A stretch of 64,000 nucleotides of DNA from Betaproteobacteria bacterium (GCA_016861105.1 BOKS01000005.1:223165-287164); one strand, 5' to 3'. Positions 44,714 through 53,460 are shown, counted from the first letter of the stretch. Numbers and translations are program-made. The notes: generated by a model from the letters alone, not told the origin.

Positions 44714-47086
44714 TCACGCCCGCTTCCCGGCGGCGGCACGGCGCGGCGCCGAAGCGGTGCCGCGACGGGCGCGGCGGGCCGGCTTCGCGCGCGCGGCCAC
44801 CGGCGCGGCGGCCAGCGCCTCGCCGATGTGCTCGATCATCGCGAGCTGCTCAGCCGACGCCCGCGTCCGCTGCACGCGCTCGTCGGCGAGCAGCGTGCGC
44901 ACGAGGGTCGCCAGCCGCTCGCGGTCGTCGGGGTCGGCGAGCAGCGCGGGGAGCGTCGCGAGCGCCTTGTCGGGCTCGTAGCGCACGATGATCTCCTGCT
45001 CGCCGCGGATGCGCCGCCACTGGTCCCACGGCAGGTCGGGCAGCAGGTCGCGATGCTCCTCGATGAGCGCCTGCTTCTGCTGCAGGCGCGCCAGCAGCAG
45101 CGGCTCGCCCTTGCGCGCCAGCAGGCACGCGACCCTCGCCAGCGCCTCCGGATAGCCGCCCTCGTGCATCGTGGCCAGCGCCTCGGCGACGAACGGCAGC
45201 TCGCGCCCTTCGGCGACCTGCGTGGTCCTCCGCTCCGCCTCGTGCCTGTCGGCGACGTAGAGCGAGAACACGTTGCCGTAGGTGAGGAAGAAGGCGGCCT
45301 CGCTGCCCGCGTCGCGCATCGCCCGGTAGCAGTCCAGCGAGCTGCTCAGGGCCTCCGACGCGGCCTTTTCGAGCTGCCGGAACGCGTTGTCGCCCCCCGC
45401 CGGCCGGCGCTGCGCGCGCACCGCGCCGGCGGCCTGCGGCAGCCACGCGAGCCACGGGTTGAGGTCGGACAGCGCCCAGCGCTGGAACCGCAGCGGGTGG
45501 AACTGGCGCCGCAGCCGGGCGGTGAACGCGTTGGAGCTCGCCTGGACCAGCGGCTGCATGAACAGCTCGTAGGCGCGCTGGTTGAACTCGGAGACCGCCG
45601 CGACGGCCTCGAACGGCTTCTCGTCCTGGCGCTCGAAGCGGTTGAGGCGCGCCACGACGTCCTCGAGGCGCACCTCGCGGAACGACACTTCGTACTCCGC
45701 GCGCCCGCCCGCGCCCTTGCGCTCCTCGATCGCCATGCCGTAGAGGCCCGGCGGCAGCGTTTCGACCGACTTCAGCACCGAGACGATCTGCGCGTGCTCC
45801 TTCTTCGCCACCTTGCCCGAGACGAAGATGCCGAGGTGGCCGATGTCCTGGTGCAACAGGCCGACGATGACCTGCCCGCGCGCCTTGATCTCGTCGGTGG
45901 AGCCGTAGACGTCCGCGACCCAGTTGAACGCCTGCTGCGGCGGCGTGATGTTGTCGCCCATCGACGCGAACAGGATGATCGGCGCGCGGATGTCGCGCAG
46001 GTCGAAGGCCTTGCCGCCGGGCGCCTGCGTCCCGCCCTTCCACAGCCTGTTCCCCACGAACAGGTTGCGGGTGATCCACTCGATCTCCTCGCGGTTCATG
46101 AGGTAGAACCCGCCCCACCAGCGCTCGAACTCGAGGAAGCGCGGCGGCTCGGTGTCGACGTTGGCGTAGAGGTGGTAGTACTTGTCCCAGAACGTGTTCG
46201 CCGGGTTCAGGTTCTCGAAGTTCTCGACGAGGAAGGCGCCGTCGAAGACGCCGTCGCCCAGGTCCGCCGTGAGCGAGGCGAGCCACGTGCCGCCCAGCAT
46301 GCCGCCCGAGTAGCGCATCGGGTTATCGCCCTCGCCCTCCTGCCAGGCGCCGCCCCAGTACGACATGGGCGCGCCGTTGATGACGATCGGGCCGGTGTCC
46401 TCGGGGTCCGCGGCGGCGAGCATCATCGCCGCCCAGCCGCCCTGGCAGTTGCCGACGATCGCCGGCTTCGGGCTGCGCGGATGCAGCTCGCGCACCTTGC
46501 GGACGAACTGCTTCTCGGCCTCGCAGACGTCGAGCAGCGTCTGGCCCGGCTCGGGGTCGCGGAAGAAGATGACGAAGTAGACGGGATGGCCCTCGCGCAG
46601 GGCGACGCCGACCTGGGAATCGTCCTTGAAACCGCCGATGCCGGGCCCGTGGCCCGCGCGCGGATCGATGATCACGTACGGGCGCCGCAGCGGATCCACC
46701 GTCACGCCCTCGGGCGGCTCGATGCGCACCAGCGCGTAGTTGACGGGGCGCGGGAGCTTGCGGCCGTCGACGACCGTCTCGAAGGCGAAGTGCAGGACCG
46801 GGGGCAGCCCCTGCCGGGTGTGCCGGAGGAAGGCGTTGCCGCGCTCGCGGATCGCGTCCCAGAACAGGACCGAGCGCTGGGCCGCATCGACCGTGTAGTC
46901 GTACCAGGACGACCACACCGAGCCGGCCGTGGCGGGATCCTGCATCAGGCCGGCGACGTTCCTCTCGTAGGCCTCGCGCAGGCGCGCGGCGAAGGCCTCC
47001 TGCGCGTTCTGCACGCGCTTGCGGTACAGCAGCGCGACCTTGGTGGCGGTGTCCTGGCTTTCGGCGAGCTTGCTGGCGGCGTCCAT
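44714..47086 (-). CDS. DUF3141 protein with PhaC-like alpha/beta-hydrolase domain
   Basis: A 790-residue protein of the DUF3141 family. Residues 100-400 carry an alpha/beta-hydrolase related to poly(3-hydroxyalkanoate) synthase. IVGNCQGGWAAMM holds a G-x-C-x-G lipase-like box with Cys214 as candidate nucleophile, as in PhaC. The long helical C-terminal half is particular to this family. Its biochemical role is not settled; linkage to pta-ackA suggests a function in acyl-CoA or polyester metabolism. It is the first gene of the five-gene operon and is preceded by the shared GTCGAGAA promoter element. Confidence 0.85.
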   Translation of the reverse strand: MDAASKLAESQDTATKVALLYRKRVQNAQEAFAARLREAYERNVAGLMQDPATAGSVWSSWYDYTVDAAQRSVLFWDAIRERGNAFLRHTRQGLPPVLHFAFETVVDGRKLPRPVNYALVRIEPPEGVTVDPLRRPYVIIDPRAGHGPGIGGFKDDSQVGVALREGHPVYFVIFFRDPEPGQTLLDVCEAEKQFVRKVRELHPRSPKPAIVGNCQGGWAAMMLAAADPEDTGPIVINGAPMSYWGGAWQEGEGDNPMRYSGGMLGGTWLASLTADLGDGVFDGAFLVENFENLNPANTFWDKYYHLYANVDTEPPRFLEFERWWGGFYLMNREEIEWITRNLFVGNRLWKGGTQAPGGKAFDLRDIRAPIILFASMGDNITPPQQAFNWVADVYGSTDEIKARGQVIVGLLHQDIGHLGIFVSGKVAKKEHAQIVSVLKSVETLPPGLYGMAIEERKGAGGRAEYEVSFREVRLEDVVARLNRFERQDEKPFEAVAAVSEFNQRAYELFMQPLVQASSNAFTARLRRQFHPLRFQRWALSDLNPWLAWLPQAAGAVRAQRRPAGGDNAFRQLEKAASEALSSSLDCYRAMRDAGSEAAFFLTYGNVFSLYVADRHEAERRTTQVAEGRELPFVAEALATMHEGGYPEALARVACLLARKGEPLLLARLQQKQALIEEHRDLLPDLPWDQWRRIRGEQEIIVRYEPDKALATLPALLADPDDRERLATLVRTLLADERVQRTRASAEQLAMIEHIGEALAAAPVAARAKPARRARRGTASAPRRAAAGKRA

Positions 47087-47217
47087 GGCGGTCTCCGGCG
47101 CGGGCGTGACTGCGGTCGAGCCGCGGCACCCGCTTGCGCCGCGGGCACCATGCCCACGGCGTCCCGCCCTCGATCACTCCGCACGACGGCGCGCGCGATC
47201 GTGCGCAGTCGTGCATC

Positions 47218-47260
47218 ATGGTGCGCGCCGGCGCGACCGCGAGTCTTTGCATTTCTCGAC
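47218..47260 (-). promoter_or_regulatory. regulatory cluster B upstream of the DUF3141-pta-ackA-fabI operon
   Basis: On the minus strand GTCGAGAA (47260-47253), TGCAAAGAC (47251-47243) and GCGCACCAT (47226-47218) occur in the order and nearly the spacing of cluster A before DUF3302: GTCGAGAA and GCGCACCAT start 35 nt apart here and 34 nt there. It lies 132-174 nt before the DUF3141 ATG. Confidence 0.6.
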
Positions 47261-47289
47261 GCGGCGTTCGACAATGCGTTCGACAATGC
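47256..47289. repeat. 12-bp iterons (TCGAC every 12 nt)
   Basis: GTTCGACAATGC is perfectly repeated at 47266-47277 and 47278-47289. With the TTCTCGAC of cluster B, TCGAC occurs at 47256, 47268 and 47280, a strict 12-nt period. The region is non-coding, so codon constraint does not explain it. It looks like a multi-site protein-binding array. Confidence 0.65.
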
Positions 47290-47419
47290 CGGCCCGGTCG
47301 CAGGAAGGGCACGGTGGCGCGGATCGCGGCGTCGCGCGGCTTCGCCGCGGTCGGGACGGTCCGGTCGGCGGGCCCGTCCCTCGCGTTCGCGCAACGACGA
47401 GGCGCACGCTGTTGCTCCT

Positions 47420-47427
47420 GTCGAGAA
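47420..47427 (+). promoter_or_regulatory. GTCGAGAA element facing the DUF3300 operon
   Basis: A third copy of GTCGAGAA, followed by TGGTGAAG, lies 80 nt before the DUF3300 ATG on its coding strand. Copies before DUF3302 and DUF3141 are likewise oriented toward their genes. On its own, an 8-mer is weak evidence. Confidence 0.4.
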
Positions 47428-47507
47428 TGGTGAAGCCGCCCCGGGGCCATCCGATTAGCCTCCTGCTCGATTGCCGCATTCCGGCCGGCGTCGGGCGGAC
47501 GGCGGTC

Positions 47508-48860
47508 ATGTCATCCAACGGAGTCATCGTGCAAGACGTCGATCGCGCGGCCGAGGGCCGTTGTCACCGTCCCGACACACGAAGGCGCGCGAGCGGGCTG
47601 CTCGTCGCGGTCCTCGGCGCGTCGCTCGCGATGCCGGCGGCCGCACAGTCGCCCTCGGGCTCGCAGACGCTGCCGTGGGCGTCGGGGACCCCGGCGCCGG
47701 CCACGTCGGCGGCCGCCGCCGCGCCGGCGGCGCAGCCGTCGAAGACCTTCTCGCAGGAGGAGCTCGACCAGCTGCTGGCGCCTGTCGCGCTGTATCCCGA
47801 CGCGCTGCTCGCCCAGGTGCTGATGGCCTCGACCTACCCGCTGGAGATCGTCGCGGCAGAGCGCTGGGTGAAGGCGAATCCGTCGCTGAAGGACAAGGCG
47901 CTGGAGGACGCGCTCGTGAAGCAATCGTGGGATCCGGCGGTCAAGTCGCTCTGCGTCTTCCCGCAGGTGCTCACGATGATGAGCGAGAAGATCGACTGGA
48001 CGCAGAAGCTCGGCGACGCGTTCCTGGCCCAGCAGAAGGACGTGCTCGCGACGGCGCAGAACCTGCGCACCAAGGCGAAGGAACAGGGCAACCTCAAGGA
48101 CACGAAGGAGCAGAAGGTCGTCACGGAGACCGTCAACAACACCACCGTGATCAAGATCGAGCCGACGAATCCCGAGGTCGTCTACGTGCCGACCTACAAC
48201 CCGACCGTGGTCTACGGGTCGTGGTGGTACCCGGCGTATCCGCCCTACTACTACTATCCGCCGGGTTACGTCGCGGGGGGCGCGCTCCTGGGCTTCACCG
48301 CCGGCGTGATCGTCGGCGGCGCGATCTGGGGCAACATCGGCTGGGGCGGCGGCGACGTCAACATCGACATCGACCGGCACAACAACTTCAACCGCACCAA
48401 CATCAGCAACAAGGAGTGGAAGCACAACGCGGAGCACCGCGGCTCGGTGCCCTACCGCGACCAGAACGTGGCGCGCCAGAACGGCCGGACGCCGTCGGCC
48501 GATGCCGCGTCGCGCGACGCCTTCCGCGGCCGCGCCGAGGCGGGCCGGGACTCGATCCAACGGGGCGACGTCTCCCCGCGGAGCTTCGATGCGCGCAGCG
48601 GCAGCGTGGACCGCAGCGCCGCCGGCCGGGCCTCCGCCGGCGGTTCCGCCACGCGCTCCGATTTCTCCGGTACGCGCAGCTCCGGCGCTTTCGACACCCG
48701 GGGCGGGGGTGCACAGGCGCGCGACTACGGCAGCCGCGGCGCCTCCAGCATGAGCAGCGCGCGCTCGTCGGGCAACATGGGGGCGTCGCGCGCAGGCGGT
48801 GGCGCACGCGCGGGCGGCGGCGGACGCGCGGGCGGCGGCGGACGCGGAGGCCGGCGATGA
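47508..48860 (+). CDS. DUF3300 exported protein with Gly/Arg-rich tail
   Basis: A 450-residue protein. The N-terminus has an extended signal peptide (ASGLLVAVLGASLAMPAAAQ). The DUF3300 core, about residues 80-260, includes LLAPVALYPDALLAQVLMASTYPLEIV and VPTYNPTVVYGSWWYP. A Tyr/Pro-rich piece (YPPYYYYPPGY) leads into a hydrophobic glycine-rich segment, GALLGFTAGVIVGGAIWGN. The last ~170 residues are disordered and end in repeated RAGGGG units. It is probably envelope-located. The function of the family is unknown. ATGA overlap couples it to the DUF2950 gene. Confidence 0.82.
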   Translation: MSSNGVIVQDVDRAAEGRCHRPDTRRRASGLLVAVLGASLAMPAAAQSPSGSQTLPWASGTPAPATSAAAAAPAAQPSKTFSQEELDQLLAPVALYPDALLAQVLMASTYPLEIVAAERWVKANPSLKDKALEDALVKQSWDPAVKSLCVFPQVLTMMSEKIDWTQKLGDAFLAQQKDVLATAQNLRTKAKEQGNLKDTKEQKVVTETVNNTTVIKIEPTNPEVVYVPTYNPTVVYGSWWYPAYPPYYYYPPGYVAGGALLGFTAGVIVGGAIWGNIGWGGGDVNIDIDRHNNFNRTNISNKEWKHNAEHRGSVPYRDQNVARQNGRTPSADAASRDAFRGRAEAGRDSIQRGDVSPRSFDARSGSVDRSAAGRASAGGSATRSDFSGTRSSGAFDTRGGGAQARDYGSRGASSMSSARSSGNMGASRAGGGARAGGGGRAGGGGRGGRR

Positions 48861-49843
48861 GGCTCGCGGACATGCTCGTGTTCCACGGCCCGGGATCCGG
48901 GCGCGCGCGCCGGGACGGACTGCGCGCAGGCGAGAAGCTTCTGCTCCTGATCGTCCTGGTGGCGCTGGTCCTGCTCGCGACCAGCGGACGCGCGCTCGCG
49001 GAGAGCCAGCGCGAGTTCGCGACGCCGCAGGAGGGGGTCGACGCCCTGCTCGCCGCGGTACAGGCGCAGGACGCCGCGGCGCTCCTCGCCGTGCTCGGTC
49101 CCGCCCGGTCGTGGATCTTCTCGGGTGACCGCGTGGCCGACCGCGCGATGTGGAAGCGCTTCGCGGAGGTCTACAAGGCGAAGCACCGCATCGACACCGA
49201 GGGCGACACCGCGACGCTCCTGATCGGCGAGGACGACTATCCGTTCGCGTTTCCGCTGGTCCGCAGCGGCGGCGCCTGGCGCTTCGACACCGCGGCGGGC
49301 CGCGAGCAGCTGCTCGCCCGGCGCATCGGCGAGAACGAGCTCAGCGCGATCCAGGTGCTGAGGGCCATCGTGGACGCGCAGCGCGAATACGCATCCGCGG
49401 ACCGCAACGGCGACGGCGTCGTCGAGTACGCGACGCGTTTCCTGAGCACGCGCGGCAAGCGCGACGGCCTGTACTGGAGCGTGAAGGAGGGCGAGCCGCC
49501 GAGTCCCCTGGGACCGCTGATCGCGCGCGCCGCCGGCGAAGGCTATCGCAAGGCCGAGGAGGGTCCCACGCCCTACCACGGCTACCAATTCCGCATGCTG
49601 AAGGGCAAGGGCAAGGCCGGCGCCGCCGACGGCGTCGACTTCGTGGTCCGCGGCCGGGCGATCGGCGGCTTCGCCGTCGTCGCGTACCCCGCGCGCTACG
49701 GCAACACGGGGATCATGTCGTTCGTCGTGGGCGACGACGGACGCGTGTTGGAGGCCGACCTCGGTCCGAAGTCCGCCGAGATCGGCGGCAAGATGCAACG
49801 GCTGGTCCTCGGGCCGCAGTGGTCGGAGGTCGCGGTCAAGTAA
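48857..49843 (+). CDS. DUF2950 exported protein
   Basis: A 328-residue protein with an N-terminal membrane or signal segment (KLLLLIVLVALVLLATSG). The mature part has the DUF2950 pattern: FATPQEGVDALLAAVQAQD, then SADRNGDGVVEYATRFLST, GEPPSPLGPLIARAAGEGY, YHGYQFRML and YPARYGNTGIMSFVV. DUF2950 genes are commonly paired with DUF3300, as here with an ATGA overlap. The function is unknown; an envelope or periplasmic role is inferred from export. Confidence 0.85.
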   Translation: MRLADMLVFHGPGSGRARRDGLRAGEKLLLLIVLVALVLLATSGRALAESQREFATPQEGVDALLAAVQAQDAAALLAVLGPARSWIFSGDRVADRAMWKRFAEVYKAKHRIDTEGDTATLLIGEDDYPFAFPLVRSGGAWRFDTAAGREQLLARRIGENELSAIQVLRAIVDAQREYASADRNGDGVVEYATRFLSTRGKRDGLYWSVKEGEPPSPLGPLIARAAGEGYRKAEEGPTPYHGYQFRMLKGKGKAGAADGVDFVVRGRAIGGFAVVAYPARYGNTGIMSFVVGDDGRVLEADLGPKSAEIGGKMQRLVLGPQWSEVAVK

Positions 49844-51051
49844 GTCAAGTCCCGCCGCGCCACGGCCGCAAGGCCGCCGACGATGCCCCGGTTGTCGCCG
49901 CGCTGGGGTTCGCCGCGACTCTGCTCGCCTGCGCGACGGCGGCCCATGCGCAGGACGCGGCAACGCTGGGGGAGCGCTGGCGAGCGTTGTGCGCGGAGGT
50001 CGTCGACCCCGACGACGGAATGCTCGACGTCGGTCCGTTCCTCGAGCGCGCGGCAGGCTTCCTGCCGATCCCGGTCGTGATCACCGAGCCCGCCGTCGGC
50101 TACGGCGGAGGCATCGTGGCGATGTTCGTGCGACCGCGCCGCGCGGCCGGACGCGAGGGCTACGCGCGCCCCGACATCTCCGCGATCGGCGTCGTGCGCA
50201 CGCGCAACGGGACGCACATGACCTTCGCGGCCGACATGACCCGCTGGCTCGACGGGCGGCTGCGAACCCTCGCGGGCGGCGGCGGCGGTGCGATCAACCT
50301 GGACGTGTATGGCCTCGGCGACGCGCCGGGCGACGCCGACCGTGGCGTCCGCCACACCTTCGACATCAAGGCCGCCGGATGCCAGGTCGACTGGCAACTC
50401 GCCCCCGGCTCACCGTGGTCGGTGGGCGGACGTCTGGTGTACGCGGAAGTGGTGCCCAGGCTCCGCGATGCGCCGCCGTTCCCCGGGCTGGAGGACCGCA
50501 CGCGCGTCAGGATCGCGGGACCCGGCATCGTGCTGATGCACGACACGCGCGACAACCTGTTCACGCCGACGCGCGGCGGCTATGCCGAGGCGGGCCTGAT
50601 CGCCTCGGATGCGGCCTTCGGCGCCGACGCCGACTTCCGGCGTGTCAACGCGCTCGGCATCGCCTACTGGCCGCTCGCGGCGCGGATCACGCTGGGCATG
50701 CGTGGCGACTACCTGCAGGTGAGCGACGGCGCGCCGTTCTTCGTGCGTCCGTTCATCCTGATGCGCGGCATCCCGGTAATGCGCTATCCCGGCGAGAAGG
50801 TCGCGCAGGCCGAGGTCGAGGCGCGCTGGCAGTTCCACGGCCGCTGGAGTGCGGTCGCGTTCGCTGGCGCGGGCGTGGCGCGGCTCGACGAGGGGCGCGC
50901 CGCGCGCGACAAGGCGGCGGGTGCAGCGGGCGTGGGCCTGCGCTACGAGATCGCCCGCCGCTTCGGCATGCACGTCGGGCTCGACGTCGCGCGCGGCCCC
51001 GAGGAGACGGCCGTCTACCTGCAGGTCGGCAACGCCTGGTTCCGTCCCTGA
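49819..51051 (+). CDS. outer-membrane beta-barrel protein (bacterial surface antigen/BamA C-terminal type)
   Basis: A 410-residue protein from a GTG that overlaps the DUF2950 gene by 25 nt; no ATG is available downstream before the signal peptide (VVAALGFAATLLACATAAHAQ). The mature chain alternates beta strands and ends NAWFRP, close to the aromatic C-terminus of outer-membrane barrels. IVLMHDTRDNLFTPTRGGYAE matches the conserved segment of the surface-antigen (Omp85 barrel) family. FILMRGIPVMRYPGEKVAQAEVE is the RGxP-containing region near the VRGF-like loop. POTRA domains are absent, so it is a short barrel-only form. It closes the DUF3300-DUF2950 operon. Confidence 0.78.
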   Translation: MVGGRGQVSQVPPRHGRKAADDAPVVAALGFAATLLACATAAHAQDAATLGERWRALCAEVVDPDDGMLDVGPFLERAAGFLPIPVVITEPAVGYGGGIVAMFVRPRRAAGREGYARPDISAIGVVRTRNGTHMTFAADMTRWLDGRLRTLAGGGGGAINLDVYGLGDAPGDADRGVRHTFDIKAAGCQVDWQLAPGSPWSVGGRLVYAEVVPRLRDAPPFPGLEDRTRVRIAGPGIVLMHDTRDNLFTPTRGGYAEAGLIASDAAFGADADFRRVNALGIAYWPLAARITLGMRGDYLQVSDGAPFFVRPFILMRGIPVMRYPGEKVAQAEVEARWQFHGRWSAVAFAGAGVARLDEGRAARDKAAGAAGVGLRYEIARRFGMHVGLDVARGPEETAVYLQVGNAWFRP

Positions 51052-51164
51052 CCCGGGGACACTGCGCGGCGGCCGCGGCGCGTGGCCTCGCCGCGCCCAC
51101 GTCCGAACGAACGCGGCGGCCCGGCGACCCGGCGGCGCCCGACCGAGGCGCGACCCCCGCCCCG

Positions 51165-51869
51165 CTACGCGAGCCCCAGCATCCGCGGCAGCGGCCCGAG
51201 ATTCGCGACCACCGGAACGTCGTCGGGAAAGCGCCGCGGCGCGCCCTCGGGCACGACGGCGATGAACGGGATGCCGAGCGCCCGCGCGGCCACGAACTCG
51301 GTGGGCGCGTCGCCCACCGCCACCACCGTGCCGGGCGCGTAGCCGTGCTCGCGCAGGAGGCGCTCGAAGGTGACGCGCTTGTGCGGCGGCGCCCCGTGCA
51401 CGCTTGTCAGCAGCGGCGCGAGCCCGCGGTGCGCGACGATCTCGACCAGTTCGTCGTGCGGCGTGCCGCTCACGACGTGCAGGTCGACGCGCCCGTGGGC
51501 GAGGTCGAGCAGGCGCCTGGCGCCGGGCACGAAGTCGCAGGCGAGGACCGCGTCGAGGACGCGCCGGCGGAACTGCTGCGCCAGCCGCCCGACGGCCGCG
51601 GCGTCGCCGGGGCGGCCGAAGAACGCACGCTCGATGTGCGCGAACTTGTCGGTGCGCGTGACGCCGCCGTGCTCGTCCACGTAGTCGACGATGCGCGCGA
51701 GCAGCGCCGGGTCGGCGCCGGCGTAGACGTCCGCGAACGCGCGCGTCTTCAGCGCGGCCGACTGCAGGATCACGCCGTCGAAGTCGAGGAACAGCGCGCG
51801 GCAGGGAAGCGCCGGCGTCGGACCCGCGGGCCGGGGCGCGTGCGGGAAGCTTGCCGCCACCGCCGTCAC
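51165..51869 (-). CDS. HAD-superfamily hydrolase
   Basis: A 234-residue phosphatase-like protein. Motif I is LDFDGVILQS with nucleophile Asp29 and acid Asp31. Motif II is HVVSGTP, a lysine follows in PPHKRVTF, and motif IV is AVGDAPTE. A helical cap between about 40 and 110 makes it a C1-cap member like phosphoglycolate phosphatase. It is the last gene of the eleven-gene catabolic operon; its GTG overlaps the SDR stop by 4 nt. A housekeeping role in removing a phosphorylated side product is possible. The substrate is unknown. Confidence 0.82.
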   Translation of the reverse strand: MTAVAASFPHAPRPAGPTPALPCRALFLDFDGVILQSAALKTRAFADVYAGADPALLARIVDYVDEHGGVTRTDKFAHIERAFFGRPGDAAAVGRLAQQFRRRVLDAVLACDFVPGARRLLDLAHGRVDLHVVSGTPHDELVEIVAHRGLAPLLTSVHGAPPHKRVTFERLLREHGYAPGTVVAVGDAPTEFVAARALGIPFIAVVPEGAPRRFPDDVPVVANLGPLPRMLGLA

Positions 51870-52642
51870 ACGCGGTGGAGATGCAGGCCGCCGCCGACGT
51901 TCAGCACCTCGCCGGTGGCGAACGGCAGCAGGCCGCGGGCGACCGTGGCCACCGTCGCGCCCACGTCGTCGGGCGTGCCCCAGCGCCCGAGCGGCACGCC
52001 GCCGTTCTCGATGTAGCGATCGTAGACGTCGCGCACGGGAGCGGTCATGTCCGTGCGGACGATGCCTGGGCGCAGCTCGAAGACGTGGATGGCCTCGGCG
52101 GCGAGCCGTGCGGCGAACAGCTTCGACATCATCGACAGTGCCGCCTTGGAGACGCAGTAGTCGGCGCGCGCGACCCCCACGATCTCCGCGTTGGCGGAGC
52201 CGATCGTCACGACGGAACGATACACGCCGTCCGCGGCGCGGCGCGCGATCATCGCCCGCGCGACCGCCTGCGTGAGAAAGAACGTCCCGCGCAGGTTGAC
52301 GCCGAGCGTCCGGTCGAAGCTGTCCGCCGACAGCTCCAGCATGTCGCCGCGGCGCAGCGAGGAGACGCCGGCGTTGTTGACCAGGCAGTCGATCGCGCCC
52401 AGCGACTCGCAGACGCGGTCGACGAGAGCGGCGTGCGCAGCCACGTCGGCGACGTCGTGCTGGAGGTACAACGCCCGCCGTCCCGCCGCGCCGACGTCAT
52501 CGAGTGCTTCCCGCGCTTCCCCGGGCGGCTCCAGGCTCGCGATGGCAACGTCGAAGCCGGCCGCCGCGAGCGCGCGCCCGATGCCGCGGCCGATCCCCCT
52601 CGCGCCGCCCGTGACCAGGGCGACCGGCACGCGCGCGGTCAC
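51866..52642 (-). CDS. short-chain dehydrogenase/reductase (FabG-like)
   Basis: A 258-residue classical SDR. VALVTGGARGIGRGIGRAL is the TGxxxGxG cofactor site, CLVNNAGVSS the NNAG motif, and the catalytic Ser and YxxxK lie in IGSANAE and ADYCVSKAALS. The C-terminus is TGEVLNVGGGLHLHRV. In this operon it probably oxidises a hydroxyacyl intermediate or an alcohol. The GTG start overlaps the IclR stop codon, showing translational coupling. Confidence 0.87.
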   Translation of the reverse strand: MTARVPVALVTGGARGIGRGIGRALAAAGFDVAIASLEPPGEAREALDDVGAAGRRALYLQHDVADVAAHAALVDRVCESLGAIDCLVNNAGVSSLRRGDMLELSADSFDRTLGVNLRGTFFLTQAVARAMIARRAADGVYRSVVTIGSANAEIVGVARADYCVSKAALSMMSKLFAARLAAEAIHVFELRPGIVRTDMTAPVRDVYDRYIENGGVPLGRWGTPDDVGATVATVARGLLPFATGEVLNVGGGLHLHRV

Positions 52643-53460
52643 GCCGCCTGCGCCACGCTGCGCGGGTGGCCGCGCTGACCGTGGCGCGGTCGCAGCGGCC
52701 ACAGCTCGGAGAGCTCGCCCGCGGCCTCGAGCACCAGCTGCGCAAGCTCCTGCACGCGCGGCTCCGTCAGCCGCACGCTGGGTCCCGCGACGCTCACCGT
52801 GCCGCTGACCGGGCCGGCCGCGCCGGCACGGACGACCGACGCCACCGCCGTGACGCCGGGCTCGGCCTCGTTGACCGCGATGCCGTAGCCGCGCCGCGCC
52901 GTCGCCTCCAGCTCGCGCAGCAACGCCTCGATCGTGCGCACGACGTTCGGCCCGTAGCGGTCCGCCTCGTCGAAGCCGCCCTGCTTGACCACGACCTGCA
53001 GCGCGCGCTCCGTCGGCAGCGTGGCGAGCCACGCCTTGCCGCTCGCGGTCGCATAGAGCGGCACCGTGTTCGTGCCGAGCGACGGCGAGTACATGAGCCC
53101 GCCGGTCGCGCCCTGCGCGTTCGCGACCCAGACGAGGGCGTCGGCGTCGACGACCGCGAGGCGCACGAACTCGCGCGTCGCGCCGGCGAGCCGGTCGAGC
53201 AGCGGCTGGCAGATGTCCGGGATGCCGGTGGCGACGTAGAACCGCTGCCCGAGGATCGCCAGCCGCATCGTCAGCCGGTAGAAGCTCGTGTCGGCGTCCT
53301 TCTCGACCCAGCCCAGGTCCACCAGCGTGGCGAGCAGGCGGTGCGCGCCGCTCTTCGGCAGGTCGCAGCGCTCGGCGATCTCGCCGAGCGGCATGTCGCC
53401 CGCCTCGTCGGCGAGCAGCTCGATGATCGACAGGCAGCGCTCGGCGGGGACGTGGGCCAT
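52639..53460 (-). CDS. IclR-family transcriptional regulator
   Basis: A 273-residue regulator. The N-terminal winged helix reads ERCLSIIELLADEAGDMPLGEI and RCDLPKSGAHRLLATLVDLGWV. The C-terminal GAF-like effector domain includes RLAVVDADALVWVANAQG and GYGIAVNEAEPGVTAVASVV, which is close to the family's conserved end. It is encoded inside the operon it presumably controls. A TGGAA-N5-TTCCA operator upstream of the permease gene matches the IclR/AllR recognition type. Confidence 0.9.
   Translation of the reverse strand: MAHVPAERCLSIIELLADEAGDMPLGEIAERCDLPKSGAHRLLATLVDLGWVEKDADTSFYRLTMRLAILGQRFYVATGIPDICQPLLDRLAGATREFVRLAVVDADALVWVANAQGATGGLMYSPSLGTNTVPLYATASGKAWLATLPTERALQVVVKQGGFDEADRYGPNVVRTIEALLRELEATARRGYGIAVNEAEPGVTAVASVVRAGAAGPVSGTVSVAGPSVRLTEPRVQELAQLVLEAAGELSELWPLRPRHGQRGHPRSVAQAA

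Larger units (their letters stand above)
47087..47507. other. 421-nt divergent regulatory gap between DUF3141 and DUF3300 operons
   Basis: It holds three items described separately: cluster B facing the DUF3141 operon, a 12-bp tandem repeat next to it, and a GTCGAGAA element facing the DUF3300 operon. I see no convincing gene in the rest. An upstream in-frame ATG at 47430 could lengthen the DUF3300 protein but would place its signal peptide internally. Confidence 0.6.

Noticed and set aside
48796..48850. 18-bp near-tandem GC repeats
   Set aside because: They encode the RAGGGG repeats at the end of the DUF3300 protein, so protein low complexity explains them.
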